From the NCBI RefSeq assembly GCF_011761345.1, contig NZ_JAASRY010000001.1, forward strand, positions 248,001-312,000: a stretch of 64,000 nt of DNA, in the 5' to 3' direction. Positions within the stretch are counted from its first letter, which is position 1. Every line of letters starts with the position of its first letter. The notes under the pieces are model-generated. The model saw only the letters and a list, made by a program, of their open reading frames with translations, did not search any database and was not told the DNA's origin. The position numbers and the translations under genes were made by a program. Below are positions 1 through 7,359 of the stretch, in pieces. The stretch comes from Thalassobacillus devorans. Its GTDB lineage: Bacteria; Bacillota; Bacilli; Bacillales; Halobacillaceae.

Positions 1-276
1 GCATTTCACAAGAGGAATGCCTATCGGGTCACATTACGTGATGCCAGCAAGCACCCAAGTCCGAACAGCGGCTGGCCGGAGGCGATGACCGCAGGTTTGC
101 TCGGTGTCCAGCTTGGCGGCGTCAATACTTACAAAGGGGTCGTATCCAATCGCAGCAAAATCGGTAACCCACTAACAGAACTGAAAACAGAACATATTGC
201 CCAGTCGATTAACATCATGCATGGCGGCTGGCTGGTATTTATTCTATTTTTAAGCGGATGGTTAATCGTAAGTTAA
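1..276 (+). CDS. cbiB: adenosylcobinamide-phosphate synthase CbiB (3' part)
   Basis: The gene enters from the left edge and only the last 91 residues are visible. The readable C-terminus contains RDA-x3-HPSPNSGWPEA followed by LLGVQLGG, the conserved tail of the CbiB/CobD integral membrane family, and ends in a hydrophobic helix (HGGWLVFILFLSGWLIVS). CbiB attaches the aminopropanol (phosphate) arm to adenosylcobyric acid in the membrane. The next gene makes the aminopropanol precursor and starts 12 bp downstream, so the two probably share an operon. The start, promoter and any cobalamin riboswitch lie outside the window. Confidence 0.93.
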   Translation, partial: AFHKRNAYRVTLRDASKHPSPNSGWPEAMTAGLLGVQLGGVNTYKGVVSNRSKIGNPLTELKTEHIAQSINIMHGGWLVFILFLSGWLIVS

Positions 277-288
277 GGAGGAAACGTT

Positions 289-1371
289 ATGGTACTACCT
301 GCACACGGTGGACAGCCTGCCCGTATTGCCGCGTCTATTGGCATGGAAGCGGAAGGGAGAGTCTATGATTTCAGTGCCAACATTAATCCTATTGGTCCGC
401 AGGCCTGGCTGTCTGATCAGCTACCCCGTCTGATGAAGGAAATAGCGAACTATCCAGACCCTGAATATAAAGAGGCGTACGCTGCTCTTTCCAGACAAGA
501 AGGGATGAATCCGGAACAGCTGCTTTTGACCAATGGAGGAGCGGAAGCCATTTTTCTAATCGCCCAGTTATTTCATGGCAAAAAAGCATTGATCATCGAT
601 CCGACTTTTTCTGAATATGAGCGGGCCTGCCGGGCATTTGATGTAGAGATTACACATCTCCAGTTAAATCAGTCGTTCCGGTTTCCAGTGGAAGCGATGG
701 CGCAGAGAGTGGCTGAAGTGGACGTCGTATTCCTGTGCCGGCCGAATAATCCGACGGGAACACTTTTGTCTTTTACAGAGTTGGAATATTTACTAAAACT
801 AGGACTGGAGACGGACACAACGATTGTCATAGATGAAGCATTTGTGCATTTTCTTTTTGAAACGGAGCTTTCTGTTAAGAAGCTGCTCGCTTTCTATCCT
901 AACCTGATTGTCCTTCGGTCGTTAACAAAGATTTTTGCCATTCCCGGCCTGCGGGCAGGCTATATCATGGCTGGCGCTGACTGGGTTCAGAAACTGCAGA
1001 AAAAGCAGCCGCCATGGAGTGTTAACGGGATAACAGCGGGCTTATTACCAGCACTGCTGTCTGATGAAAACTTTATGGCAAGGACGAAAGACTGGCTGAA
1101 GGGTGAGTGTGAGAAACTTACGGAAAACCTGACAGCCCTTGGATTTATACATACCGTATCGAGCGTCAACTTCTATTTACTGAAGGACGGAAACAGACCA
1201 AACGACACAGAGAAGCTGTTCCGGTTTTTAGTAGCAAATAACATCATTCCCAGGGATACAGACAATTTCAAAGGGCTGGATGGCCGTTACCTGAGGCTTG
1301 CTGTCAGGAGTGCGGATGAAAATGATTATCTGCTCCAGGTGCTGAAAAAATGGAGGGATCAGCCATGTTGA
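289..1371 (+). CDS. cobD: threonine-phosphate decarboxylase CobD
   Basis: A PLP-dependent fold-type I aminotransferase-like enzyme of 360 residues. In the cobalamin pathway this family decarboxylates L-threonine O-3-phosphate to (R)-1-amino-2-propanol phosphate, the substrate of CbiB just upstream. Visible signatures are the N-terminal HGGQPARIAA and FSANINP segments typical of CobD, the cofactor-contact stretch CRPNNPTGT, DEAF for the pyridine-nitrogen aspartate, and RSLTKIFAIPGLRAGY carrying the Schiff-base lysine. An AAGGAGG box 7 bp before the ATG supports the start. The histidinol-phosphate aminotransferase HisC is the closest alternative, but the context argues for CobD. Confidence 0.92.
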   Translation: MVLPAHGGQPARIAASIGMEAEGRVYDFSANINPIGPQAWLSDQLPRLMKEIANYPDPEYKEAYAALSRQEGMNPEQLLLTNGGAEAIFLIAQLFHGKKALIIDPTFSEYERACRAFDVEITHLQLNQSFRFPVEAMAQRVAEVDVVFLCRPNNPTGTLLSFTELEYLLKLGLETDTTIVIDEAFVHFLFETELSVKKLLAFYPNLIVLRSLTKIFAIPGLRAGYIMAGADWVQKLQKKQPPWSVNGITAGLLPALLSDENFMARTKDWLKGECEKLTENLTALGFIHTVSSVNFYLLKDGNRPNDTEKLFRFLVANNIIPRDTDNFKGLDGRYLRLAVRSADENDYLLQVLKKWRDQPC

Positions 1372-1898
1372 CCTTCATTTCCGGTGGTGCCCGATCGGGA
1401 AAAAGCAGCTTTGCAGAAAAGCTGGCACTGGAAAGCTATCACAAACATAAGGATGGAAATTTGTATTACTTCGCAACTTCCGTGCCATCTGATGAAGAAA
1501 TGGAAGCACGGATTGCCCGCCATCGTGGTGATCGAGGGGAAGAATGGCAAACCATTGAGGCTTCACTGCATGTAAAAGATAGATTATGTGATTTACCAAC
1601 AGAAAGTACCGTGCTGATCGACTGTCTGACCGTATGGCTTAGTAACAGGCTGTACATCGGCCAGGCAGGATGGGAGACAATCATGCAGGAAGTGAGCGGC
1701 TGGATTCAGACAGCCCAGGCGCGGCAGTTGAACTTATATATTGTCTCCAATGATGTGAATGAAGGGATACCGTCGAGTGTGGACAGTGTTGCTTCCTATA
1801 CCTGCATGCTGGAAAAGCTGCACCAGTATATCATTTCTAGTGCAGAGAAAGTCTATCAGGTGATTGCTGGACTTCCTGTCAAATGGAAGGATGATTGA
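1365..1898 (+). CDS. cobU: adenosylcobinamide kinase / adenosylcobinamide-phosphate guanylyltransferase CobU
   Basis: Bifunctional nucleotide-loop assembly enzyme of 177 residues: it phosphorylates adenosylcobinamide and transfers GMP to give adenosylcobinamide-GDP. An intact P-loop GGARSGKS lies at residues 6-13, followed by YFATSVPSDEEMEARIARHR (the guanylylated-histidine region) and VLIDCLTVWLSN. I chose the ATG at 1365 rather than the in-frame ATG at 1350 because a GGAGGG box sits 8-13 bp upstream and the protein then begins directly with the P-loop strand, as CobU proteins usually do. It overlaps cobD by 7 bp, implying translational coupling. Confidence 0.93.
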   Translation: MLTFISGGARSGKSSFAEKLALESYHKHKDGNLYYFATSVPSDEEMEARIARHRGDRGEEWQTIEASLHVKDRLCDLPTESTVLIDCLTVWLSNRLYIGQAGWETIMQEVSGWIQTAQARQLNLYIVSNDVNEGIPSSVDSVASYTCMLEKLHQYIISSAEKVYQVIAGLPVKWKDD

Positions 1899-2672
1899 AT
1901 GAAAGGTTTTGGTTATGGACTGGTGCTTGCCTTGCAATTTCTTACAAGGGTCCCGCTGCCCGTTAATGTACCGTGGGAGAAAGCCGTACTGAAGGGAGCG
2001 TTGAAGTCTTTTAGTCTAGTTGGTTTGATCATAGGATTCCTGGTGATGGGGGTCTCCATTTTGGCTGATGGCTGGCTGCCGGCGTGGTTTACAGCTCTTT
2101 TACTTCTATCTGTCTGGACTGCGTTGCCGGGTGGACTTCATCTCGATGGGTTGATGGATGTGGCGGATGCTATCGGGTCAAATGCACCGGTAGAAAAGAA
2201 GCTGACAATTATGAAGGACCCCCACGTTGGAAGTTTCGCTATGTTGACACTAATTTTTTACCTGTTATGGAAACTGGCACTCATTTATGGTTTATTGACC
2301 AGTGGAATCATGGATGATTTCCTGACTGCTGGAATGTTTCTGCTGGTGCCGGCCTGCAGCAGATTCCTGGCGATTTTACTGTTACGAACCACACCGACGG
2401 TCAAACAGGAAGGACTTGCTTTTACATGGCAAGCACACCTGACTAATAGGGATGTCATTGCCGGACTGCTGCCAATTATATTTATCGGTGTATTTGTCCC
2501 AGACGCCTGGTTTCTTCTTGCAGGGTATGGGGTATTTTTCTATTTTTTACGTGGATGGTTTCTTACCAAATTCCATGGAATTAATGGCGATATGCTAGGT
2601 ACAGCTATAGAAGGGGGAGAGCTATGGGGACTGATGATGGTGTATCTGTTTATTTTATCCGGCACGGGCTGA
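1899..2672 (+). CDS. cobS: adenosylcobinamide-GDP ribazoletransferase CobS
   Basis: Polytopic membrane enzyme of 257 residues that joins adenosylcobinamide-GDP to alpha-ribazole (phosphate). The N-terminal ALQFLTRVPLP and the GGLHLDGLMDVADAIGS stretch, with its acidic Mg-binding DGLxDxxDA motif, identify CobS; ERKLTIMKDPHVGSF-like and KFHGINGDMLGTAIE segments follow. Several hydrophobic helices fill the rest. The ATG directly abuts the cobU stop codon, with GGAAGGA upstream as ribosome-binding site. Its 3' end overlaps the next gene by 49 bp. Confidence 0.93.
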   Translation: MKGFGYGLVLALQFLTRVPLPVNVPWEKAVLKGALKSFSLVGLIIGFLVMGVSILADGWLPAWFTALLLLSVWTALPGGLHLDGLMDVADAIGSNAPVEKKLTIMKDPHVGSFAMLTLIFYLLWKLALIYGLLTSGIMDDFLTAGMFLLVPACSRFLAILLLRTTPTVKQEGLAFTWQAHLTNRDVIAGLLPIIFIGVFVPDAWFLLAGYGVFFYFLRGWFLTKFHGINGDMLGTAIEGGELWGLMMVYLFILSGTG

Positions 2673-3244
2673 CGCAATGGAACAAAGAAAAGCGTTATCT
2701 CGGTCACTCGGATGAGCCATTACTGCCGGAACTTCTGTATGATTCTCGATTATTGAAGCAGCAATTATCGGCGCAGTCGTTCAATCAGATTTTTACGAGT
2801 GACCTGAGGAGATGCATGGAAACGATCGAATATCTTGTTCCTGATAAGCCGGCATGTGCGGACCCAAATCTCCGTGAAATGGATTTCGGTGATTGGGAAG
2901 GGAAGACACACCATGAACTCGAGAACGACCCTATGTATCAGCACTGGATCAATCACTGGCAGATGTCAGCCCCGCCTAATGGAGAAAACTATCAACCCTT
3001 CCGTAGGCGTGTCCGGTCATTTTTAAATGACATACTGAAGAAAGATGATAGAAGAAACGTGTTAGTAGTCACCCATGGCGGCGTTATTCGGGAAGTCATG
3101 AATGGATTTATTCCCGAGTTATCCTTTGCAGATTCTAAAATTCCCCACGGGAAAGGCGTCAGAATGTTATTCAATCAGTCTGGAGGTGACTGGAAATGCA
3201 GCTCGTGGTCGGTGGTGCCTATAGTGGAAAAAGAAAATTCGTAA
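2624..3244 (+). CDS. cobC: alpha-ribazole phosphatase (histidine phosphatase family)
   Basis: Histidine phosphatase of 206 residues. FIRHGLTQWN near residue 11 carries the catalytic RHG histidine, REMDFGDWEGK supplies the acidic residue and VVTHGGVIREV the second histidine. In the cobalamin pathway CobC removes the 5'-phosphate from alpha-ribazole phosphate or from cobalamin phosphate. The ATG at 2624 lies inside cobS (49-bp overlap) and is preceded by GGGGGAGAG, so it is probably coupled to cobS translation. A generic phosphoglycerate-mutase-like function is possible from sequence alone; the position inside the operon supports CobC. Confidence 0.85.
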   Translation: MGTDDGVSVYFIRHGLTQWNKEKRYLGHSDEPLLPELLYDSRLLKQQLSAQSFNQIFTSDLRRCMETIEYLVPDKPACADPNLREMDFGDWEGKTHHELENDPMYQHWINHWQMSAPPNGENYQPFRRRVRSFLNDILKKDDRRNVLVVTHGGVIREVMNGFIPELSFADSKIPHGKGVRMLFNQSGGDWKCSSWSVVPIVEKENS

Positions 3245-3627
3245 ACAGGAAGTTCCCTGACAGCCAGTGGCTTTCCGCTTATGAAAACGAGTCACTGACC
3301 CAGTGGAAAGAAACCTATATAACTGTTGATTCGGCCCAGGTAATAGAAGGATGGGAAGTTTGGATTCGGCAGGAATGGGAGAAAGCTCGCGAATTGGAAC
3401 TCGTAAGGAACTATTTCGAAGCGTGTATCACAGAGATGAAGCAAATAGAAAAACAGAAACAGCAGCCAATTGTACTGATAATGCTGGAAATGGGGCGGGG
3501 TGTTGTGCCGATGGATAAAAATGACCGGTCCTGGCGTGACTTATCCGGCTGGGTATTGCAGACAGCGGCGGAAAAAGCGGAATCTGTACATTATTGCTGG
3601 CATGGCCTATCCAGGCAGTTGAAATAA
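3196..3627 (+). CDS. degenerate CobU-like protein
   Basis: Short 143-residue paralogue of CobU, overlapping cobC by 49 bp. It starts MQLVVGGAYSGKRKF, an obvious P-loop relative in which the Ser/Thr of GKS/T is replaced by Arg, and ends with EMGRGVVPMDKNDRSWRDLSGWVLQTAAEKAESV, matching the C-terminal CobU signature (E-x-G-x-GVVP, RxxRDxxG, QxxA). The middle guanylylation region with its conserved histidine is not recognisable and the protein is about 35 residues shorter than CobU. It may have lost kinase or transferase activity, or act as a partner of CobU. The start has TGGAGGTGA upstream. Confidence 0.72.
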   Translation: MQLVVGGAYSGKRKFVNRKFPDSQWLSAYENESLTQWKETYITVDSAQVIEGWEVWIRQEWEKARELELVRNYFEACITEMKQIEKQKQQPIVLIMLEMGRGVVPMDKNDRSWRDLSGWVLQTAAEKAESVHYCWHGLSRQLK

Positions 3628-3628
3628 G

Positions 3629-4138
3629 ATGAAGGTTTGTTTTGTAAGACATGGAGAAACAGACTGGAATGCAGAAGGCAGGCTGCAAGGTCACACAGCA
3701 ACATCGCTCAATGAAAAAGGTATCCGGCAATCCAGAGAGTGCGCCGAACAGTTAGCGGGGGAAGAGTGGGATGTAATCCTTAGCAGCCCATTGCAGCGGG
3801 CGAGGGAATCAGCTTATATTCTTTCTGATCAAATGGAGATCCCTCGTTTTGCTGCTAATCTTTTTACAGAATTGGATTACGGTTACTGGAATGGAAAAGA
3901 CAAACAATCATTATTTTCAGATCATTCGTTTTGGGAATGGTATCAAGCTGAGATAAACAAGCTGGAAAAACAGGTGAAAAGAGAGTTGAAGGCCCTCTAT
4001 CAAACCTACAAAGACGACGCTGTCATCGTGGTAACCCATGGCCTGGTAATCCAGCAGATCGAGAAGCTGCTGGTGAGGAAGTCGCTAACAGACGATGAGA
4101 TTATTTCTAATGGTAGTTTCATATATATTTATGTATAA
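3629..4138 (+). CDS. second histidine phosphatase, likely alpha-ribazole phosphatase-like
   Basis: A 169-residue histidine phosphatase with CFVRHGETDWNAEGRLQGHT at the N-terminus, LSSPLQRARESA, ELDYGYWNGK and VVTHGLVIQQ, so all catalytic positions (RHG, acidic residue, second His) are kept. It starts 1 bp after the preceding stop and lies in the same run of genes as the cobalamin enzymes. Whether it acts on alpha-ribazole phosphate, cobalamin phosphate or another metabolite cannot be read from the sequence. It differs clearly from the 206-residue phosphatase upstream, so it is not a recent tandem copy. Confidence 0.75.
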   Translation: MKVCFVRHGETDWNAEGRLQGHTATSLNEKGIRQSRECAEQLAGEEWDVILSSPLQRARESAYILSDQMEIPRFAANLFTELDYGYWNGKDKQSLFSDHSFWEWYQAEINKLEKQVKRELKALYQTYKDDAVIVVTHGLVIQQIEKLLVRKSLTDDEIISNGSFIYIYV

Positions 4139-4152
4139 AAGGAGGGGGATCT

Positions 4153-4800
4153 ATGTTTACGCAAGAAGAAAAAGATGCGATCTATAAAGTTATTTATACG
4201 AGAAGGGACATCCGCAGTTTTTTGCCGACACCTATAGAAAGAAATGTCATACATAACATTCTCCAAGCCGGTCATCATGCGCCTTCTGTAGGTTTTATGC
4301 AGCCATGGAATTACATCCTTATTTCTTCGGAGACTATCAAAGATAGATTAGCCTGGGCAGCAGACAAAGAAAGACGAGCAATGGCTATCCATTTTGAAGG
4401 AGAGAAAGAGACAAAGTTTCTCAGCCTGAAAGTCGAGGGAATTAAGGAAGCTCCCTTGACCATTTGTGTCACATGCGATCCAACCAGAGGAGGGTCCCAT
4501 GTGTTAGGCCGTAATTCCATTCCGGAAACCGATTCCTTATCGACAGCGTGTTCGATTCAGAACATGTGGCTGGCAGCGTGTGCGGAAGGTCTGGCCATGG
4601 GCTGGGTGAGTTTTTATAAAAAGAATGATGTTCGTGATATTCTCGATATACCTCCGCACGTGGACCCACTCGCACTTCTTTCGGTAGGGTACACGGATAC
4701 GTATCCAGACAAGCCTATTTTAGAAAAAGCGGACTGGGAAAAAAGATCAGACTTGGATAACCTTATTTTTGAAGATCAGTGGGGCAGGAAATCATCGTAA
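4153..4800 (+). CDS. bluB: 5,6-dimethylbenzimidazole synthase BluB
   Basis: Nitroreductase-fold flavoenzyme of 215 residues. BluB uses FMNH2 and oxygen to fragment the bound flavin into 5,6-dimethylbenzimidazole, the lower ligand of B12. RRDIRSFLPTPI, QAGHHAPSVGFMQPWNYILI, the central WLAACAEGLAMGWVSF and the final ILPL-like VDPLALLSVGY segments match BluB rather than generic nitroreductases. It is the last gene of the cobalamin operon, 14 bp after the phosphatase with AAGGAGGGGG as ribosome-binding site. Its presence means the organism can make its own lower ligand aerobically. A terminator follows. Confidence 0.9.
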   Translation: MFTQEEKDAIYKVIYTRRDIRSFLPTPIERNVIHNILQAGHHAPSVGFMQPWNYILISSETIKDRLAWAADKERRAMAIHFEGEKETKFLSLKVEGIKEAPLTICVTCDPTRGGSHVLGRNSIPETDSLSTACSIQNMWLAACAEGLAMGWVSFYKKNDVRDILDIPPHVDPLALLSVGYTDTYPDKPILEKADWEKRSDLDNLIFEDQWGRKSS

Positions 4801-4828
4801 GAACCTGGCTGCTAAGGTAATAACATAT

Positions 4829-4862
4829 GGCCTGATCCTCTCCTGGGTCAGGCACTTCTTTA
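4829..4862 (+). terminator. Rho-independent terminator after bluB
   Basis: GCCTGATCC (4830-4838) pairs with GGGTCAGGC (4845-4853), 9 bp with one G-U pair, followed by ACTTCTTTATT. It belongs to the GTGCCTGACCCC/GGGGTCAGGCAC palindrome family that recurs in this window. Confidence 0.75.
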
Positions 4863-4936
4863 TTAGGGAATAATTGGATTTGATGGACGAGGATGGAGCT
4901 ATTACAATGAATATGGAAAGTAAATAATATTAGAAT

Positions 4937-5030
4937 CTACTAGGGGAGCCTGTGTGGCAGGCTGAGAAAAAAGCAAGATACTTTTTGACCCTCAGGACCT
5001 GATCTGGATTATACCAGCGTAGGGAAGTAG
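4937..5030 (+). promoter_or_regulatory. TPP riboswitch (THI element) upstream of SDR gene
   Basis: The conserved TPP-aptamer segments appear in order: TAGGGGAGCC, GGCTGAGA, TTGACCCT, ACCTGATCTGGATTATACCAG and CGTAGGGAAG. The closing helix P1 is CTACT (4937-4941) with AGTAG (5026-5030). A terminator hairpin follows within 25 nt, so control is probably transcriptional with TPP switching the gene off. The only gene before the next terminator is the SDR dehydrogenase at 5120. Confidence 0.95.
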
Positions 5031-5051
5031 TTTATGCATGTCAACTACTAT

Positions 5052-5078
5052 AACCAGGTCCTAAGGGCCTGGTTTTTT
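5052..5078 (+). terminator. riboswitch expression-platform terminator
   Basis: AACCAGGTCC (5052-5061) pairs with GGGCCTGGTT (5065-5074) and runs into TTTTTT. It sits between the TPP aptamer and the SDR start, the expected place of the riboswitch-controlled terminator. Confidence 0.88.
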
Positions 5079-5119
5079 GTCTATTACATAATCCCCTTAA
5101 GAAGGATGGAGGATTAGAG

Positions 5120-5881
5120 ATGCAATTGAATAAACAGACGGTTCTGATTACCGGAGCAAGCCGAGGATTGGGGGCTGCAATCGCCGAAGCGTTTGCGAAT
5201 GAGGGTGCAAATGTCATTATTAACTATTTTAAAAGTAAACAGAAAGCGGAAGAACTTGTAGAGCGTTTAGGGGATAATGCAATCGCTGTACAGGCAGATA
5301 TCAGGGATAAGAACCAGGTGGACGAAATGGTCGATCGTGCGGTAAGTCATTTTGGCACGCCATTATCCACCGTTATCAATAATGCACTGGTCGATTTCCG
5401 TTTTGATCCGGGTGCACAGAAGAATGCGGCGGAGTTAGAATGGGACAACTTCCAGACTCAAATCGAAGGAACAGTAAAAGGATCTTTGAACGCCGTACAG
5501 GCCGGTCTGGCTTATATGAAGGAACTAGGGTTTGGACGAATCATCAACATCGGTACCAACCTCCTGCAAAACCCTGTCGTTGCTTACCATGAATACACAA
5601 CGGGAAAGGCAGCTTTACTGGGTTTTACGCGTAATATGGCCAAGGAATTAGGACAGTATGGGATTACTGTAAATATGGTTTCCGGAGGCTTACTGAAAGA
5701 AACAGATGCCAGTAGTGTAACGACAGGAGAGGTTTTCGGTATGGTTGAGCTGGTAACACCGCTCCAGAAAGCGACCAGCCCCCAGGAACTGGCGGATGCT
5801 GTATTGTTTTTTGCATCTCCTTGGGCCAGAGCGGTTACTGGTCAAAACCTTGTCGTAGATGGCGGGTTGGTAATGGATTAA
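5120..5881 (+). CDS. TPP-regulated SDR-family oxidoreductase (3-oxoacyl-ACP reductase-like)
   Basis: Classical short-chain dehydrogenase/reductase of 253 residues. The NAD(P)-binding motif TGASRGLG lies near residue 12, NNAL replaces the usual NNAG, and the catalytic YTTGK is present near residue 155; the Ser that normally lies 13 residues before the Tyr appears to be Thr. The C-terminus ends GQNLVVDGGLVMD as in FabG-like proteins. The product resembles 3-oxoacyl-ACP reductases but the substrate is unknown. It is the single gene behind a TPP riboswitch, so its role is probably tied to thiamine. I recall an SDR called oarX among thiamine-regulated genes in the comparative-genomics literature, unverified here. 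The ATG follows GGATGGAGG. Confidence 0.85.
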   Translation: MQLNKQTVLITGASRGLGAAIAEAFANEGANVIINYFKSKQKAEELVERLGDNAIAVQADIRDKNQVDEMVDRAVSHFGTPLSTVINNALVDFRFDPGAQKNAAELEWDNFQTQIEGTVKGSLNAVQAGLAYMKELGFGRIINIGTNLLQNPVVAYHEYTTGKAALLGFTRNMAKELGQYGITVNMVSGGLLKETDASSVTTGEVFGMVELVTPLQKATSPQELADAVLFFASPWARAVTGQNLVVDGGLVMD

Positions 5882-6000
5882 GAGCGATACTTGTCCAATC
5901 CAATTCTTAGTAAAAATAGTGGAGACAAAATCTCACGGTATTGAGTGCGGGCGGATCGGCATGTGCGAGGGTCCTGTCACGATAAATGAATAATAGAAAT

Positions 6001-6039
6001 AAACTCCTTCCTGCTAGATACCTGGTGTGGAAGGAGTTT
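6001..6039. terminator. bidirectional terminator between SDR and S66 peptidase genes
   Basis: AAACTCCTTCC (6001-6011) pairs perfectly with GGAAGGAGTTT (6029-6039), an 11-bp stem with a 17-nt loop. It lies between two convergent genes and has A/T-rich flanks on both sides. Confidence 0.75.
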
Positions 6040-6159
6040 ATGTTTATAAGAAGTGAGCAACGCTTGTAAGAAAATTCATGAATTTTTGTGATTCGGTCGA
6101 AATTATGCTTGTGGCATTTAATAACCATCTTGGTAAGAATCGAGTATAGCCCTGTTCGA

Positions 6160-7092
6160 TCAAATGAAAGGTGGAAGAGTAGTGGGTTCGAGGATTGTTA
6201 GAGTATTATTGAACGTATTCAAGTTAACCGTAGCCCCTATAGGAATGGCAGCTTTATATGTCCCGTGTGCTGTGGCTAGATTCGTCATAAGCGGCTTATT
6301 TAATGGGACGATAAATTCGTTGATCAGATCTTCGTACGTTTTACCATAAGATTCGGGGCATTCTGTACATTCTCCCATAACGATACCAATACAATCCCGG
6401 AACTTCCCTGCCATTCTTAAATGTTCAATATATCGGTAGATGGTGTTAATGGGTTCATGTGTATCTTCGATAAGCAGTATTTTTCCACGCGTATCTATTT
6501 CAAATGGAGTACCAAGTGTACCGAGTAATGACGTGAGATTTCCACCAACAATTGGGCCGATCACATTCCCGGGAATCTTACTTTTTAACTTAATGTCCGG
6601 AGGATTGTTTATTTGTCTCATTGGCGCAGGATGGGAAACAGCAGAAAAAAATTGGTTGAAATTATAGTCAGGTGTGCTTGCATTAAAATCCACAAGCATC
6701 AGGCTCTGGAATGTAGTTAAGCGGGTGAATTGGAAGAGGGCATTCAATAACACCGTAATGTCACTGTAGCCACTTATGATTTTTGGGTTTCGCTGTATAA
6801 ATGAATAGTCAAGATAGGGGAGAATTCCCGCAACTCCAACCCCTCCCCGGGAAGGTAATATCATCTTTACCTGAGGATTGGCAAACATTCGCATTAGATC
6901 TGCCGCACGATCCTGAGCTGTACCTGCTATAAAGCCATCTCGGGCGTACACGCTTTGGCCTAGAATTATGTTAAACCCCATATCTTCTAACATTTCTATC
7001 CCTGTCTCGACTTCATTCCTTTCTGGCGGGCTTCCCAATGTAACAATACCGATTGTATCTCCGCGTTGTAATGCATACGGCAATATGGGCAT
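6160..7092 (-). CDS. LD-carboxypeptidase / MccF-like S66 peptidase
   Basis: A 310-residue serine peptidase of family S66, cytoplasmic, with no signal peptide. GDTIGIVTLGSPP opens the protein, PSRGGVGV lies near residue 80, the nucleophile is Ser110 in SGYSDIT, and LLIEDTHEP plus TAHGTYKAAIPIGA provide the likely Glu and His of the triad. Family members either recycle muropeptides by removing the terminal D-Ala (LdcA) or cleave microcin C-type conjugates (MccF). It stands alone and convergent with the SDR gene. The ATG is preceded by GAGAGGAG. Which of the two roles applies is not decidable here. Confidence 0.85.
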   Translation of the reverse strand: MPILPYALQRGDTIGIVTLGSPPERNEVETGIEMLEDMGFNIILGQSVYARDGFIAGTAQDRAADLMRMFANPQVKMILPSRGGVGVAGILPYLDYSFIQRNPKIISGYSDITVLLNALFQFTRLTTFQSLMLVDFNASTPDYNFNQFFSAVSHPAPMRQINNPPDIKLKSKIPGNVIGPIVGGNLTSLLGTLGTPFEIDTRGKILLIEDTHEPINTIYRYIEHLRMAGKFRDCIGIVMGECTECPESYGKTYEDLINEFIVPLNKPLMTNLATAHGTYKAAIPIGATVNLNTFNNTLTILEPTTLPPFI

Positions 7093-7312
7093 AGAAAAAG
7101 CTCCTCTCCGGAATCATATAGCTATTAATATTTTATGATTTCAACTTACTAAAAATTAACGGGACTTTATCTTAATGGAAGATAGTAAGGGATCGGAGAG
7201 GCCGAACTACGGTTGCTCGGGGAGTTTCGTCAGTGTGCAAATAAGCAGGTGAATGATTTTTATAATTTTCATACTTCCTTAAAAGAACTTAACTCGAATA
7301 CCTGAACAATTT

Positions 7313-7359
7313 AAAGAGCACCTGTCCTCCGGTTGTTTGCGGGGACAGGCTCTTTTTTC
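7313..7359. terminator. terminator downstream of EamA transporter
   Basis: AAAGAGC-A-CCTGTCC pairs with GGACAGG-CTCTTT (one bulged base) and is flanked by TTTTTT on the plus strand and TTTAAATT on the minus strand. It ends at the stop codon of the leftward EamA gene. The 266 bp between 7093 and 7358 hold nothing else I can recognise. Confidence 0.7.
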
